Below are positions 32,818-42,095 of a stretch of DNA of 63,743 nucleotides, in pieces. The notes under the pieces are model-generated. The model was not told the origin of the DNA. It searched no databases and saw nothing but the letters and a program-made list of their open reading frames with translations. Location: assembly GCF_900167445.1 (NCBI RefSeq), contig NZ_FUZT01000019.1, positions 1 through 63,743 of the forward strand, in the 5' to 3' direction. This DNA comes from Maledivibacter halophilus (lineage in GTDB: Bacteria > Bacillota > Clostridia > Peptostreptococcales > Caminicellaceae). The translations under genes and the position numbers were made by a program. The stretch's first letter is position 1. Each line of letters starts with the position of its first letter.

Positions 32818-34203
32818 TTGTCAAGTAATATATGCAGAAGTAAGGGTAATTTTACTTATAAAAATATTGAAGACTTGGAAAACGATATTAAGAAATTAAA
32901 TCTAGATATTAAAATTTCCAGTAACTTTGAATTATTTAAGAAGAAACTTGTTATAGATAATCATATTATTCCCAATGCATTAGCAACCCATCCAATGGAG
33001 GGAGGAGATTCTGATGAATACGGTAGCCCAACTGAATTAACATATAGGAAATATGAAAAAATTGCTAGAGGCGGTGCAGGGCTTATATGGTTGGAAGCGG
33101 TCAGTGTAACAAAAGAAGGTAGATCCAATGATAGACAGCTGTGGATAACAGAAGATAATTGGAAAGCCTTTAGAAAATTAAATGATCTTATAAAAAAGTC
33201 GGCAAAAGAAGAATTTGGAGAGGCTTTTCAGCCAAAAACAATTATTCAGCTCAATCATTCTGGACGATATTGTAAAGCGAATGGAGAAAGAAATCCTATT
33301 ATAGCAACCCATAAAAAAATACTAGATGATAAGATAGGGATTTCACAAGAACATCCTATAGTAACAGATGAATATTTGGATAGTATTATATTAAAATTTG
33401 TAGAGGCAGCAAGATTAAGCAAAAAAGCAGGATTTGATGGTATAGATATAAAAGCATGTCATGGTTATTTATTGTCTGAACTGCTATCTGCTTACAATAG
33501 GGACGGTAAATATGGTGGGAGCTTTGAAAATAGAACAAAATTAATGCTGGATATAATCGAAAAGATAAAAGAAGATAAAGATTGTGAAGATTTACTGTTA
33601 TCCTCAAGATTAAATATTTATGATGCTGTACCTTATCCTGATGGATGGGGGGTTTCAAAAACAGGTGGACTAGACATTGACTTAGAGGAACCTAAAAAGC
33701 TCATTAAATTACTTGCTCAGAAAGGTGTTCGTTTAATCAGTATAACAATGGGAAATCCATACTTTATTCCCCATATAAATAAACCTTACGATATAGGAGG
33801 ATATATTCCAGAGGAAGAAGTTATCCTTAGCTGTAATAGATTAATTAAAGGAATAGGAGAAATCCAAAAAAGCATTCCCCAGGTTAATATTGTTGGGGTA
33901 GGATATAGTTGGTTTAGAGAATTTGCCTCTTATGTTGGGGCAGGAAGTTTAGAAAAAGGATTATGCAGGATAGTTGGATTTGGAAGAGAGAGCATTGCCT
34001 ATCCTGAATTTGCAAGAGATATTTTAGAAAATGGAGAAATGAAATCAAATAAGGTTTGCGTTTCTTGCAGTAAATGCAGTGAAATGAAAGCCAAAATAGG
34101 GACATGTGGCTGTGTGGTAAGAGATTCAAAGGTTTATGTACCAATATATCAAGATATGAAAAATAGGGAGGTGAATAAAAGTGAACAAGGTTGCTGTAGT
34201 TAG
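32818..34203 (+). CDS. Old-yellow-enzyme-type FMN oxidoreductase
   Basis: It starts at TTG after GGGAGG. The 461-residue TIM-barrel protein shows IIQLNHSGRYCKA, GFDGIDIKACHGYLLSELLSAYNRDGKYGGSFENR and VGVGYSWFR, the FMN-binding landmarks of the OYE/2,4-dienoyl-CoA reductase family; the usual His of EIHGAHGYL is Lys. Near the C-terminus CVSCSKCSEMKAKIGTCGC resembles the 4Fe-4S region of dienoyl-CoA reductases, but the extra Rossmann domain is absent. It probably reduces an activated C=C bond of the imported compound. First gene of the operon; it overlaps the SDR by 23 nt. Confidence 0.88.
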   Translation: MSSNICRSKGNFTYKNIEDLENDIKKLNLDIKISSNFELFKKKLVIDNHIIPNALATHPMEGGDSDEYGSPTELTYRKYEKIARGGAGLIWLEAVSVTKEGRSNDRQLWITEDNWKAFRKLNDLIKKSAKEEFGEAFQPKTIIQLNHSGRYCKANGERNPIIATHKKILDDKIGISQEHPIVTDEYLDSIILKFVEAARLSKKAGFDGIDIKACHGYLLSELLSAYNRDGKYGGSFENRTKLMLDIIEKIKEDKDCEDLLLSSRLNIYDAVPYPDGWGVSKTGGLDIDLEEPKKLIKLLAQKGVRLISITMGNPYFIPHINKPYDIGGYIPEEEVILSCNRLIKGIGEIQKSIPQVNIVGVGYSWFREFASYVGAGSLEKGLCRIVGFGRESIAYPEFARDILENGEMKSNKVCVSCSKCSEMKAKIGTCGCVVRDSKVYVPIYQDMKNREVNKSEQGCCS

Positions 34204-34936
34204 TGGAGGAACAAGAGGGATAGGACTTGCTATTGTGAAAGAACTGTATGCTGAAGGTTTTTCTGTAGCTTGCCTTGGAAGAAGTATGAATGAAAATATA
34301 GCTGAGCTCATAAAAAGCTCAAATAATAAGATTAAATTTATTGAAGCTGATATCAGCTCAATTGATAAAATTGAGTCTGCTATTAAAAAAGTTATAGAAG
34401 AATTTGAAAGAATTGATTTATTAGTAAATAATGCTGGTGTTGCACCAAAAGAAAGAAATGATATTCTAGATACGACACCTGAAAGCTTTGATTATGTATT
34501 AAACATCAATCTTAAAGGAACATATTTTATGACACAAAAAGTTGCTAATGTTATGATGAAACAAAATAATAAAGATTACATTCCTAAAATAATTAATATT
34601 TCTTCCATGTCTGCGTATACTTCTTCTACAAATAGAGGAGAGTACTGTATATCAAAAGCAGGAATAAGTATGGTAACTACATTATTTGCAGACAGATTAG
34701 CAGAGCATGGCATTTTCGTATATGAAATTCGACCAGGTGTTATTAAAACAGATATGACGGCAAAAGTGAGTGAAAAATACGATAAAATGATAGAGGAAGG
34801 GCTGTTCCCCATAAAAAGATGGGGTTTTCCTGAAGATATAGCAGGGATAGTAAGTTTATTAAGCTCTCCTAAAATAAGTTATTCAACAGGGGAAGTTATT
34901 AATGTTGATGGAGGGTATCATATCAGGAGGCTATAA
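34181..34936 (+). CDS. Short-chain dehydrogenase/reductase (SDR)
   Basis: It starts at GTG after GGGAGG. The 251-residue Rossmann protein has the cofactor loop SGGTRGIGLAI (8-18), NNAGVAP, catalytic Ser (ISSMSAYTSS) and YCISK (Tyr-x-x-x-Lys), and the FabG-like tail INVDGGYH. It interconverts a ketone and alcohol using NAD(P). It lies between the OYE and the flavoprotein, overlapping both, so the three enzymes likely act on one substrate. Confidence 0.92.
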   Translation: MNKVAVVSGGTRGIGLAIVKELYAEGFSVACLGRSMNENIAELIKSSNNKIKFIEADISSIDKIESAIKKVIEEFERIDLLVNNAGVAPKERNDILDTTPESFDYVLNINLKGTYFMTQKVANVMMKQNNKDYIPKIINISSMSAYTSSTNRGEYCISKAGISMVTTLFADRLAEHGIFVYEIRPGVIKTDMTAKVSEKYDKMIEEGLFPIKRWGFPEDIAGIVSLLSSPKISYSTGEVINVDGGYHIRRL

Positions 34937-36966
34937 TGAAAGCAATCAGTGGAGAAATCCAAATAAAGGATGCAAAAATTAATATTTATGAATATAATAC
35001 AATAATTATTGGCTCTGGTGCAGCTAGCTTGAATGCTGCTGACACTTTGCATAAATTGGGGCAAAGGGATATATCTTTAATAACTGAAGGTATGAATAAG
35101 GGAACATCTAGAAATACAGGATCTGATAAACAAACTTATTATAAACAGTCTACCACGATAAAAGACGAAGACAGCCCAATTAAAATGGCAAAAACCCTAT
35201 ATAATGGTGGGGCTATGCATGGCGATATTGCACTTGTTGAAGCTGTATTATCTTTGAAAAGTTTTTATAATTTAATTCATATAGGGGTGCCTTTTCCCCA
35301 TGACGAATATGGTCAGTATGTAGGTTATAAAACAGATCATGATGAAAATAGTCGTGCTAGTTCAGTAGGACCGTTGACTTCAAAATATATGACTGAAAAG
35401 CTTGAAGAACAAGTTAAAAAAAATGGCACGGATATATTTGATAAATTTTTAGTAATAGGGATATTGAAGGATTTCACCAAAAATGAATCAGTTGGAGTTT
35501 TAACAATAGATATAAAAAATATAAATGATTCAGATTATGGACTGACACTTTTCAGCTGTAGAAATATTATTTATGGCACAGGGGGACCAGCATCTACTTA
35601 TTATAGGTCTGTATATCCCAAAAGCCAATCAGGTGCCACAGGAATAGCACTGGAAGCTGGCGTTAAAGCCCATAACTTAACTGAATGGCAATATGGAATT
35701 GCATCGACAAAATTTAGATGGAACTTATCAGGAACATATCAACAAGTAATTCCACGATATGTATCAACGGACAATGATATGAATGATGAAAGAGAGTTTT
35801 TGGAAGATTATTTTGATAATCCATCGGATTTATTGAATGCTGTGTTTTTAAAAGGTTATCAATGGCCTTTTGATGCACGAAAACTTGCAAATAATGGGTC
35901 TTCTATGATTGATCTTCTTATATACATAGAAACTCAGATAAAAGGGAGACGAGTTTTCCTGGATTTTAGAAATAATCCCACTTGTGCTGATTTAAATGGA
36001 GCTTTTCAATTTGATTTATTAGGAAAAGAGGCATATGATTACTTGTTTAACTCTAATGCTTTACTTAGAACTCCTATTGAAAGATTAAAGAAAATGAATC
36101 CATTAGCTATTAAATTATATAAGGATCATAATATTGATTTAGAAAAAGAATTTTTAGAAATTGATGTATGTGCCCAACATCAAAATGGAGGATTAGTTGG
36201 AGATGTCTGGTGGCAAAGTAACTTGAAGCATTTCTTTCCTGTAGGAGAGGTTAATGGAACTTTAGGAGTTTATCGTCCAGGAGGAACAGCGTTAAATTCT
36301 ACTCAAGTAGGTAGCTATAGAGCAGCAGAATTTGTTTCAAAGGTTTATACTCAAAACCCCATAGATATAAATCAATTTACTGAAAAAGTCAAGACACAGG
36401 TAGAAAAGAAGATTGATTTTATAAAAATGATAAAGATTGATAAAAATCAAAAATCTAATTTAATGGAATTTCAAACAAAACTCCAGAAAGAGATGTCAAA
36501 AAATGCGTCTTTTATTAGAGAAATTTCAGGAATTAGAAAATCAATGGATTATTTCAATAAAACCTTTCATTCATTAGCAGATTTGATACATATTAAGGAA
36601 TTGAAAGAATTACCTGTTGTATTTCGCATTTATGATATGCTTATTACTCAAATTTCAATATTAAGCTCTATAGAAGAGTATATTGAGTATGGCGGAGACA
36701 GCAGGGGCTCATATCTTGTTCACAATGAACATGGTGATTATGAGATAGACTATCAAGGAGTAAATTTAAAATATTCTTTAGATAACACTATTGAAGATAA
36801 AGTCTGTGAAACACAAATAAAAGAAGAAAATTCGTCAATAGAAGTTACACAAATGTGGACTACAGTTAGAGCTATACCGGAGTATGATACTTGGTTTGAA
36901 AATATTTGGCGAGAGTATAGAAAAAATAATATATATAATGGAGGAATAAATAATGAAACTAACTAA
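34936..36966 (+). CDS. FAD-dependent oxidoreductase (fumarate-reductase-like flavoprotein)
   Basis: The 676-residue protein has an FAD-binding Rossmann motif IIIGSGAASLNAADTL (about 24-40), NTGSDKQTYYK, a second FAD region GTGGPAST, and a C-terminal family pattern QHQNGGLVGDVWWQSNLKHFFPVGEVNGTLG...GGTALNSTQVG. This is the layout of fumarate reductase/L-aspartate oxidase-type flavoproteins. There is no haem or covalent-FMN domain and no signal peptide, so it works in the cytoplasm. It overlaps the SDR by 1 nt and the TRAP binding protein by 14 nt. It may reduce or oxidise the imported acid. Confidence 0.85.
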   Translation: MKAISGEIQIKDAKINIYEYNTIIIGSGAASLNAADTLHKLGQRDISLITEGMNKGTSRNTGSDKQTYYKQSTTIKDEDSPIKMAKTLYNGGAMHGDIALVEAVLSLKSFYNLIHIGVPFPHDEYGQYVGYKTDHDENSRASSVGPLTSKYMTEKLEEQVKKNGTDIFDKFLVIGILKDFTKNESVGVLTIDIKNINDSDYGLTLFSCRNIIYGTGGPASTYYRSVYPKSQSGATGIALEAGVKAHNLTEWQYGIASTKFRWNLSGTYQQVIPRYVSTDNDMNDEREFLEDYFDNPSDLLNAVFLKGYQWPFDARKLANNGSSMIDLLIYIETQIKGRRVFLDFRNNPTCADLNGAFQFDLLGKEAYDYLFNSNALLRTPIERLKKMNPLAIKLYKDHNIDLEKEFLEIDVCAQHQNGGLVGDVWWQSNLKHFFPVGEVNGTLGVYRPGGTALNSTQVGSYRAAEFVSKVYTQNPIDINQFTEKVKTQVEKKIDFIKMIKIDKNQKSNLMEFQTKLQKEMSKNASFIREISGIRKSMDYFNKTFHSLADLIHIKELKELPVVFRIYDMLITQISILSSIEEYIEYGGDSRGSYLVHNEHGDYEIDYQGVNLKYSLDNTIEDKVCETQIKEENSSIEVTQMWTTVRAIPEYDTWFENIWREYRKNNIYNGGINNETN

Positions 36967-37996
36967 AATGAAAAAAAGTATTTTAGCAATTGTTTTAATG
37001 ATAGTTATGATTCTACCTTTAGCAGCATGTGGAAATAAGGATGCATCTTCGGAAAATAGTGGAACGCAGAAAGATGAAATTTATGAACTGAAGTTTGCAC
37101 ATGTTGTTAGACCAACAACTCCTAAAGGAGCGGCCGCAGAAGAATTTAAAAAAATTATTGAAGAAAGAAGCGAAGGAAGAATTAAAGTCACAATATATCC
37201 AGACTCACAAATGGGAGCAGATCAAGAAATTAATGAGCAAATATTATCTGGAACACTAGATATGAATGCACCCTTTTTCTCAACACTTACCTCTTTTGTA
37301 GAAGAGTTCGAGCTGTTTGATTTGCCTTACTTATTCAATTCCAGTGAAGAAGCATATGCTGCTTTAGAGGGAGAAGTTGGGCAAAAACTGAATAGCTATT
37401 TAGAAGAGAAAGGATTAGTTTCTCTTGGATATTGGACAGGTGGATTTAAACAACTTACTAATTCCAGTAGACCAATAAAATCAGTTGCTGATCTTGATGG
37501 ATTAAAAATTCGTGTTAGCCAAAGTCCTCTTTTAGTTTCACAATTTAGAGCTATTAACGCTGGAGGAATTTCAGTACCCTTTAGTGATTTGTATTCGGCT
37601 TTACAAACTAAAACTGTAGATGGTCAAGAAAATCCATTTGCAAATATTGCAAGTAAAAAATTCTATGAAGTACAAGATTATATGACAATTAGTAATCATG
37701 GTTTTATGGGCTATGCTTTCATTATGAGCAAGAAAAAATTTGATTCTATGCCTGAAGATTTACAAGAGTTAACGAAGGAAGTGGCTAGGGAAGTAATGAA
37801 GTGGGAATGGGATAAAACAGCCCAAAAAGATGCAGAGTACTTACAAGAAATTAAAGATGCAGGTATGATTATTGATGAGTTTGGAGAAAAGGAAAAAACA
37901 GAATTTAAAGAAGCTACTAAAGCTACTTATGATGAGTTTTTAAATAAACCTAATGGAGAAGAATTACTTAATTTAGTTAAGAAATACACGAAATAA
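36953..37996 (+). CDS. TRAP transporter substrate-binding lipoprotein (DctP-type)
   Basis: The 347-residue protein has a lipoprotein signal peptide (LPLAAC, Cys near residue 26) and the DctP/DctB family fold: KFAHVV...PKGAAAEEFKKIIEERSEGRIKVTIYPDSQMG, FDLPYLFNS, and GLKIRVSQSPL with the carboxylate-binding Arg. It binds a carboxylate outside the cell for the membrane subunits downstream. The GGAGG site lies inside the preceding flavoprotein gene, showing tight coupling of uptake and metabolism. Confidence 0.93.
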   Translation: MKLTKMKKSILAIVLMIVMILPLAACGNKDASSENSGTQKDEIYELKFAHVVRPTTPKGAAAEEFKKIIEERSEGRIKVTIYPDSQMGADQEINEQILSGTLDMNAPFFSTLTSFVEEFELFDLPYLFNSSEEAYAALEGEVGQKLNSYLEEKGLVSLGYWTGGFKQLTNSSRPIKSVADLDGLKIRVSQSPLLVSQFRAINAGGISVPFSDLYSALQTKTVDGQENPFANIASKKFYEVQDYMTISNHGFMGYAFIMSKKKFDSMPEDLQELTKEVAREVMKWEWDKTAQKDAEYLQEIKDAGMIIDEFGEKEKTEFKEATKATYDEFLNKPNGEELLNLVKKYTK

Positions 37997-38042
37997 AAGA
38001 ATATATAAATGTATCAAGGGTTGAACAACTCTTGATACATTT

Positions 38043-38170
38043 ATGTGATGGAATTGCATAATTACCTTCCCAAAAAATCATTTACTACGTATGATTTTAA
38101 AATCTCTAACCTTATATCATATGTATTATGTAACCCAGTCAAGGCAGAGTTATGCACTTTCTTCACGTAA
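38043..38170 (+). repeat. MITE-like repeat, copy C3, inside the TRAP operon
   Basis: It has GGAATTGCATAATTACC at the left and TTATGCACTTTCTTCACGTAA at the right. It is more diverged than C1 and C2 and lies between the binding-protein and small-permease genes, where its hairpin could alter transcript levels. Confidence 0.7.
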
Positions 38171-38199
38171 TTTAATATTACAACGTTAGGGTGTGTTTT

Positions 38200-38685
38200 A
38201 TGAAAAAGCTTATTAATTATTTAAACAAAGGAGAAGAGATACTTGCTTCAAGCTTGTTAATTTTAACTTCATTGCTTGTTTTTGTACAAGTAGTACTTAG
38301 GTATCAATTTAACTATTCAATATCATGGTCAGAAGAATTATCTAGAATTATGATTGCATGGTTTATATTCTTAGGAAGTAGTATGGCAGTTAAAGATAAT
38401 GCTCATGTTAATATGGATGCATTATTCATTTTGACCTCTGGAAAATTCAAACAAATACTTAGTATATTAATAGATTTTATTAATATTATATTTTGCATAT
38501 TAATTGTTATTGCTGGAGTAGAAATGATTCAAAGTGCTATAGATATAGGATCTAAAGCTACCTCTATTAATATACCTTTATATGTTCCATATGCATCAGT
38601 ACCGGTTGGAGTATTTCTAATGATGATAAGATATATATTTAGCATAAAAAATAAAATATTAGATTTAATTAATGGCAATATATAA
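38200..38685 (+). CDS. TRAP transporter small permease (DctQ-type)
   Basis: The start is ATG 38200; an in-frame GTG at 38191 is less likely, and the ribosome site (TAGGGTG) is weak. The 161-residue protein has four membrane helices and the family stretch VVLRYQFNYSISWSEELSRIMIAWFIFLGSSMAVKDNAHV. It partners the large permease 17 bp downstream. A MITE-like repeat separates it from the binding-protein gene. Confidence 0.92.
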   Translation: MKKLINYLNKGEEILASSLLILTSLLVFVQVVLRYQFNYSISWSEELSRIMIAWFIFLGSSMAVKDNAHVNMDALFILTSGKFKQILSILIDFINIIFCILIVIAGVEMIQSAIDIGSKATSINIPLYVPYASVPVGVFLMMIRYIFSIKNKILDLINGNI

Positions 38686-38702
38686 GACAAAGAGGTGATG
38701 AA

Positions 38703-39959
38703 ATGATATTATTAGTAAGTTTTATAATACTACTTCTACTTGGCGTTCCTATTAGTATAACTACTGGATTATCAACGATAATAGCCATGGCTGCAAGTGA
38801 TATTAATTTACATACGGCTGTTCAAAAAATGTTTTCAGGTGTAGATTCTTTTAGTTTAATGGCCATACCATTTTTTGTTTTTGCAGGGGATATTATGCTA
38901 AAAGGTGGGGCATCTAAGCGATTAATTGGCTTTGCCAATAAGTTATTTGGCTGGATAACTGGAGGATTACCTATTACTGCAATTATATCATCAATGTTTT
39001 TTGCTGCGTTATCTGGTTCAAGTCCTGCTACTGTAGCAGGTGTTGGAGGCGTGATGATTCCAAACTTAATCGAAAATAAATATCCTAAGAAGTTTACAGT
39101 TGGATTATTATGTGCTGCGGGTTCACTTGGTATTATAATTCCTCCAAGTATTACAATGATGTCCTATGGTGTTGTTTCTGAGCTGTCAATAAGTGATCTT
39201 TTTATTGCAGCAATTGTGCCTGGAATTTTTATTGGGATAACACTTATTATATTTAGCTATGTTTATGCAAAAATAAGAAAACAAGAGAAAACAGATTTTC
39301 CAACATTTAAAGAAGTAATTATATCCTTTAAAGATGCCTTTTTTAGTATTTTAATGCCTGTAATTATATTAGGGGGGATATATTTAGGATTCACTACACC
39401 TACAGAGGCTGCAGCTGTGGCTATTATATACAGTATGATTATTTCTGTTTTTATTTATAAGGAGATTAATGTTAAAGACATATTGGTCATTGCACGAAAA
39501 TCAGTTGTTACATCAGCTATGATTATGTTTGTTATTGCAAATTCAAAAATTTTTAGCTGGTACCTAACATTCCAGCAGGTTCCTACAAAGGTAGCCGAGA
39601 GCGTTTTGGGACTAGGAAGTTCTCTCATTGTAATTCTATTGGCTATTAATTTAATCTTACTATTTGTAGGTATGATTATGGATTCAAGTGCGGCAGTATT
39701 GATTTTAACACCATTATTTCTACCGATAGTTACTAATCTGGGAATGAATCCAATTCATTTTGGAATAGTTATGGTTGTAAACTTGGCATTGGGAATGCTC
39801 ACACCGCCCTTTGGATTAAATCTTTTTGTTGCATCGGGCATAAGCAATATGTCTATTCCTGATGTTGTTAAAGGCTCTATGCCCTTTGTGCTTCTTTTAA
39901 TTATTGATTTATTAATCATTACCTTTGTTCCTGAATTATCCCTTATGTTAATCAAGTAA
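38703..39959 (+). CDS. TRAP transporter large permease (DctM-type)
   Basis: The 418-residue protein has about 11-12 membrane helices and DctM landmarks: FSGVDSFSLMAIPFFVFAGDIM, SALSGSSPATVAGVG and GIIIPPSITMM, LTPPFGLNLFV. It forms the sodium-coupled channel for the carboxylate bound by the lipoprotein. Last gene of the operon; a strong terminator follows. Confidence 0.94.
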   Translation: MILLVSFIILLLLGVPISITTGLSTIIAMAASDINLHTAVQKMFSGVDSFSLMAIPFFVFAGDIMLKGGASKRLIGFANKLFGWITGGLPITAIISSMFFAALSGSSPATVAGVGGVMIPNLIENKYPKKFTVGLLCAAGSLGIIIPPSITMMSYGVVSELSISDLFIAAIVPGIFIGITLIIFSYVYAKIRKQEKTDFPTFKEVIISFKDAFFSILMPVIILGGIYLGFTTPTEAAAVAIIYSMIISVFIYKEINVKDILVIARKSVVTSAMIMFVIANSKIFSWYLTFQQVPTKVAESVLGLGSSLIVILLAINLILLFVGMIMDSSAAVLILTPLFLPIVTNLGMNPIHFGIVMVVNLALGMLTPPFGLNLFVASGISNMSIPDVVKGSMPFVLLLIIDLLIITFVPELSLMLIK

Positions 39960-40024
39960 AATGTATTTTCAAGATGTTATATCAAAATAGCAGTAAATTT
40001 TCTTTAAAAATGGAATTATGTAAT

Positions 40025-40067
40025 AGAGGTTAACAGATGTTATTTGTCTGTTAACCTCTTTGTTTTT
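40025..40067 (+). terminator. Terminator of the reductase/TRAP operon
   Basis: AGAGGTTAACAGA pairs with TCTGTTAACCTCT (one offset), followed by TTGTTTTTTT. Confidence 0.88.
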
Positions 40068-40188
40068 TTAATAAGTTTACAAATCTGTGACATTTGTTTA
40101 TTTTCCTGAAAAAAATCTCCTTTATAATGGACATAGAAAAGATATTTTGCTTATCTTTTGGAGAACTAAAAATATTGGAGGGAAAAGC

Positions 40189-41367
40189 ATGAAAGGAAAG
40201 GTTTTAAGTATATTAACAATAATTGGGATCATTTTACTATTGGGATTATCAAATAATTGGGGGCAAGAGGATAAATTTAAGATAATGGAAAATGCCAATG
40301 CCATAGAAAGTCATCAAGAATTGAAGATGGAAAAAATAAGTGGGTACGATATAATAGGGAGTTTTGGAAACGAAGACTTTGTAGTGAAGCAAAAATCATT
40401 TTCAAATAATGAGGGGCCTATAAAGGAAATTCTAATAAGAGATGTTAAAAATAATGATAAGCAATCCATAGATTTGTCTAATTTAAATATAAGGGCTAGG
40501 TCTATATGGAATGTGCAAGAGTCCAATGGGTACTTATATTTTACCGCAAGGAAGAATAATAAAGCTAAAGAAGATGTGGCCTATGAAATTAATATAGATA
40601 GTAAAGAAATAAAGGACATATCTAATTATATTAAAGAAAATGAATCTATTTACCACAGTGATAATCAAAAAAGTCTTATTTTAGCAAATAAAAATGAAGG
40701 AAGAATAAAAAATCTTAGTAAAGATTTAAAAGAAATCCAAAATTTTCAACTGCCCGTGAAAAAAGGTGAAAATGATATTTATTATGATAATAATATAGTA
40801 TCTATTAAGAAAGAAGATGCAAAGATAACAAAGGTATATTTTATAAGGGAAAAGATGAAAAAGGATGGTTATATGGGACTAGATGAAATACTTTCAAAAG
40901 AAGCATATGTTTATGACGCAGCTCTAGGTGCTGAAAAAATCCTGCCATTTAAAGAAACAATCCTTAATATGAATGAAAGAAATGGAAATATTTTTATTGA
41001 AGAAAAAAGAGGAGATAATGTTTATCTTACCCAAAAGGACGAAAATGGAAAAACTTTAAATGAGGAGTTTTTATACAATAGGAAAAAGGGATATTTGCGA
41101 AAGAAAGTAGAAATATCTCCTAATGGAGAATATGGAGTAATGCATTTTATAAGAACCTTTGATAAGAATAACAAAAGCATTGAAGAATTGTATTTGATTG
41201 ATATGAAAAATCATAAAAAATTTAAATTTATGGCTTTTGAAGAAGGAGAAGGGACGTTTCATAATATAATTTGGAGTAAAAATGGTAAAAATTTAGGAGT
41301 TAATTTATTAAATAATATTGCTCAAGAATTGGAGTATTGCATTATTAAAATAGAAGATATAATATAA
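40189..41367 (+). CDS. Membrane-anchored extracytoplasmic protein next to a two-component system
   Basis: The start is ATG 40189 after TTGGAGGG. The 392-residue protein has an N-terminal helix (MKGKVLSILTIIGIILLLGL) and a beta-strand-rich outer part with repeats such as SNGYLYFTARKNNKA and EISPNGEYGVMHF, suggesting a beta-propeller. No enzyme motif was recognised. It lies 41 bp before the response regulator, so it is probably the accessory or target protein of that system. A TATAAT (40123-40128) lies upstream. Confidence 0.65.
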   Translation: MKGKVLSILTIIGIILLLGLSNNWGQEDKFKIMENANAIESHQELKMEKISGYDIIGSFGNEDFVVKQKSFSNNEGPIKEILIRDVKNNDKQSIDLSNLNIRARSIWNVQESNGYLYFTARKNNKAKEDVAYEINIDSKEIKDISNYIKENESIYHSDNQKSLILANKNEGRIKNLSKDLKEIQNFQLPVKKGENDIYYDNNIVSIKKEDAKITKVYFIREKMKKDGYMGLDEILSKEAYVYDAALGAEKILPFKETILNMNERNGNIFIEEKRGDNVYLTQKDENGKTLNEEFLYNRKKGYLRKKVEISPNGEYGVMHFIRTFDKNNKSIEELYLIDMKNHKKFKFMAFEEGEGTFHNIIWSKNGKNLGVNLLNNIAQELEYCIIKIEDII

Positions 41368-41408
41368 TAGATGTTATTTTCTAAAAATGGGTTTGAGGAG
41401 GGGTTTGG

Positions 41409-42095
41409 ATGGCAAGAAAAATTTTAGTTGTAGATGATGAAAAAAGTATAGTAAAAGCCCTTTGCTATGCCCTTAAAAAAGAGGGATATGAGGTAGGAAA
41501 AGCTTTTGATGGGATAGAAGCCCTAAAGGTGTATGAAGTATTTAAGCCGGATATGATTATATTAGATATTATGATGCCTAGGTTCAATGGCTATGATTTT
41601 TGCAAAAAAATTATGGGGGAAAAAGTTTGGATATTAATGGTTACAGCTAAAACTGATGTAATAGATAAAGTTTTAGGACTTGAATTAGGAGCCGATGATT
41701 ATATAACAAAGCCCTTTGATATAAGGGAGTTATTAGCTAGAGTTAAATCCGGTATCCGTAGAATGGATAAGAGTATGAAAGAGGGCCAAAGGAATACTTC
41801 CATAAGAAGGGGAGAATTAGAACTCATTTATGAAAATCGGCAAGCCATATTAAGAAATGAGGATATGGAGCTGACACCAAAGGAATTTTTACTTTTATAT
41901 GAACTTTTAGCCAATCCAAACAAAGTATATTCGAGGGATGAACTATTAGATAAAGTATGGGGAATGGAATATGTTGGAGGAACTCGTACAGTGGATACCC
42001 ATATTCAAAGGCTAAGGAGAAAACTAGGAAAAAAATATGAAAAACTTATTTACACAGTCCATGGAGTAGGTTATAAGGGTAGGGCTGATATTTGA
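41409..42095 (+). CDS. OmpR-family response regulator
   Basis: The 228-residue protein has a receiver domain (1-115; ILVVDDEKSI, phospho-acceptor Asp in ILDIMMPRFNG near 53, Thr/Lys at MVTAKTD and ITKPFD) and a winged-helix DNA-binding domain (about 135-225; LTPKEFLLLYELLANPNKVYSRDELLDKVWG, TVDTHIQRLRRKLG). It has AGGAGGGG upstream and overlaps its kinase by 4 nt. Confidence 0.95.
   Translation: MARKILVVDDEKSIVKALCYALKKEGYEVGKAFDGIEALKVYEVFKPDMIILDIMMPRFNGYDFCKKIMGEKVWILMVTAKTDVIDKVLGLELGADDYITKPFDIRELLARVKSGIRRMDKSMKEGQRNTSIRRGELELIYENRQAILRNEDMELTPKEFLLLYELLANPNKVYSRDELLDKVWGMEYVGGTRTVDTHIQRLRRKLGKKYEKLIYTVHGVGYKGRADI

Noticed and set aside
33386..33658. Open frame opposite the OYE gene
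   Set aside because: It is a His/Leu-rich antisense shadow of a clear coding region.
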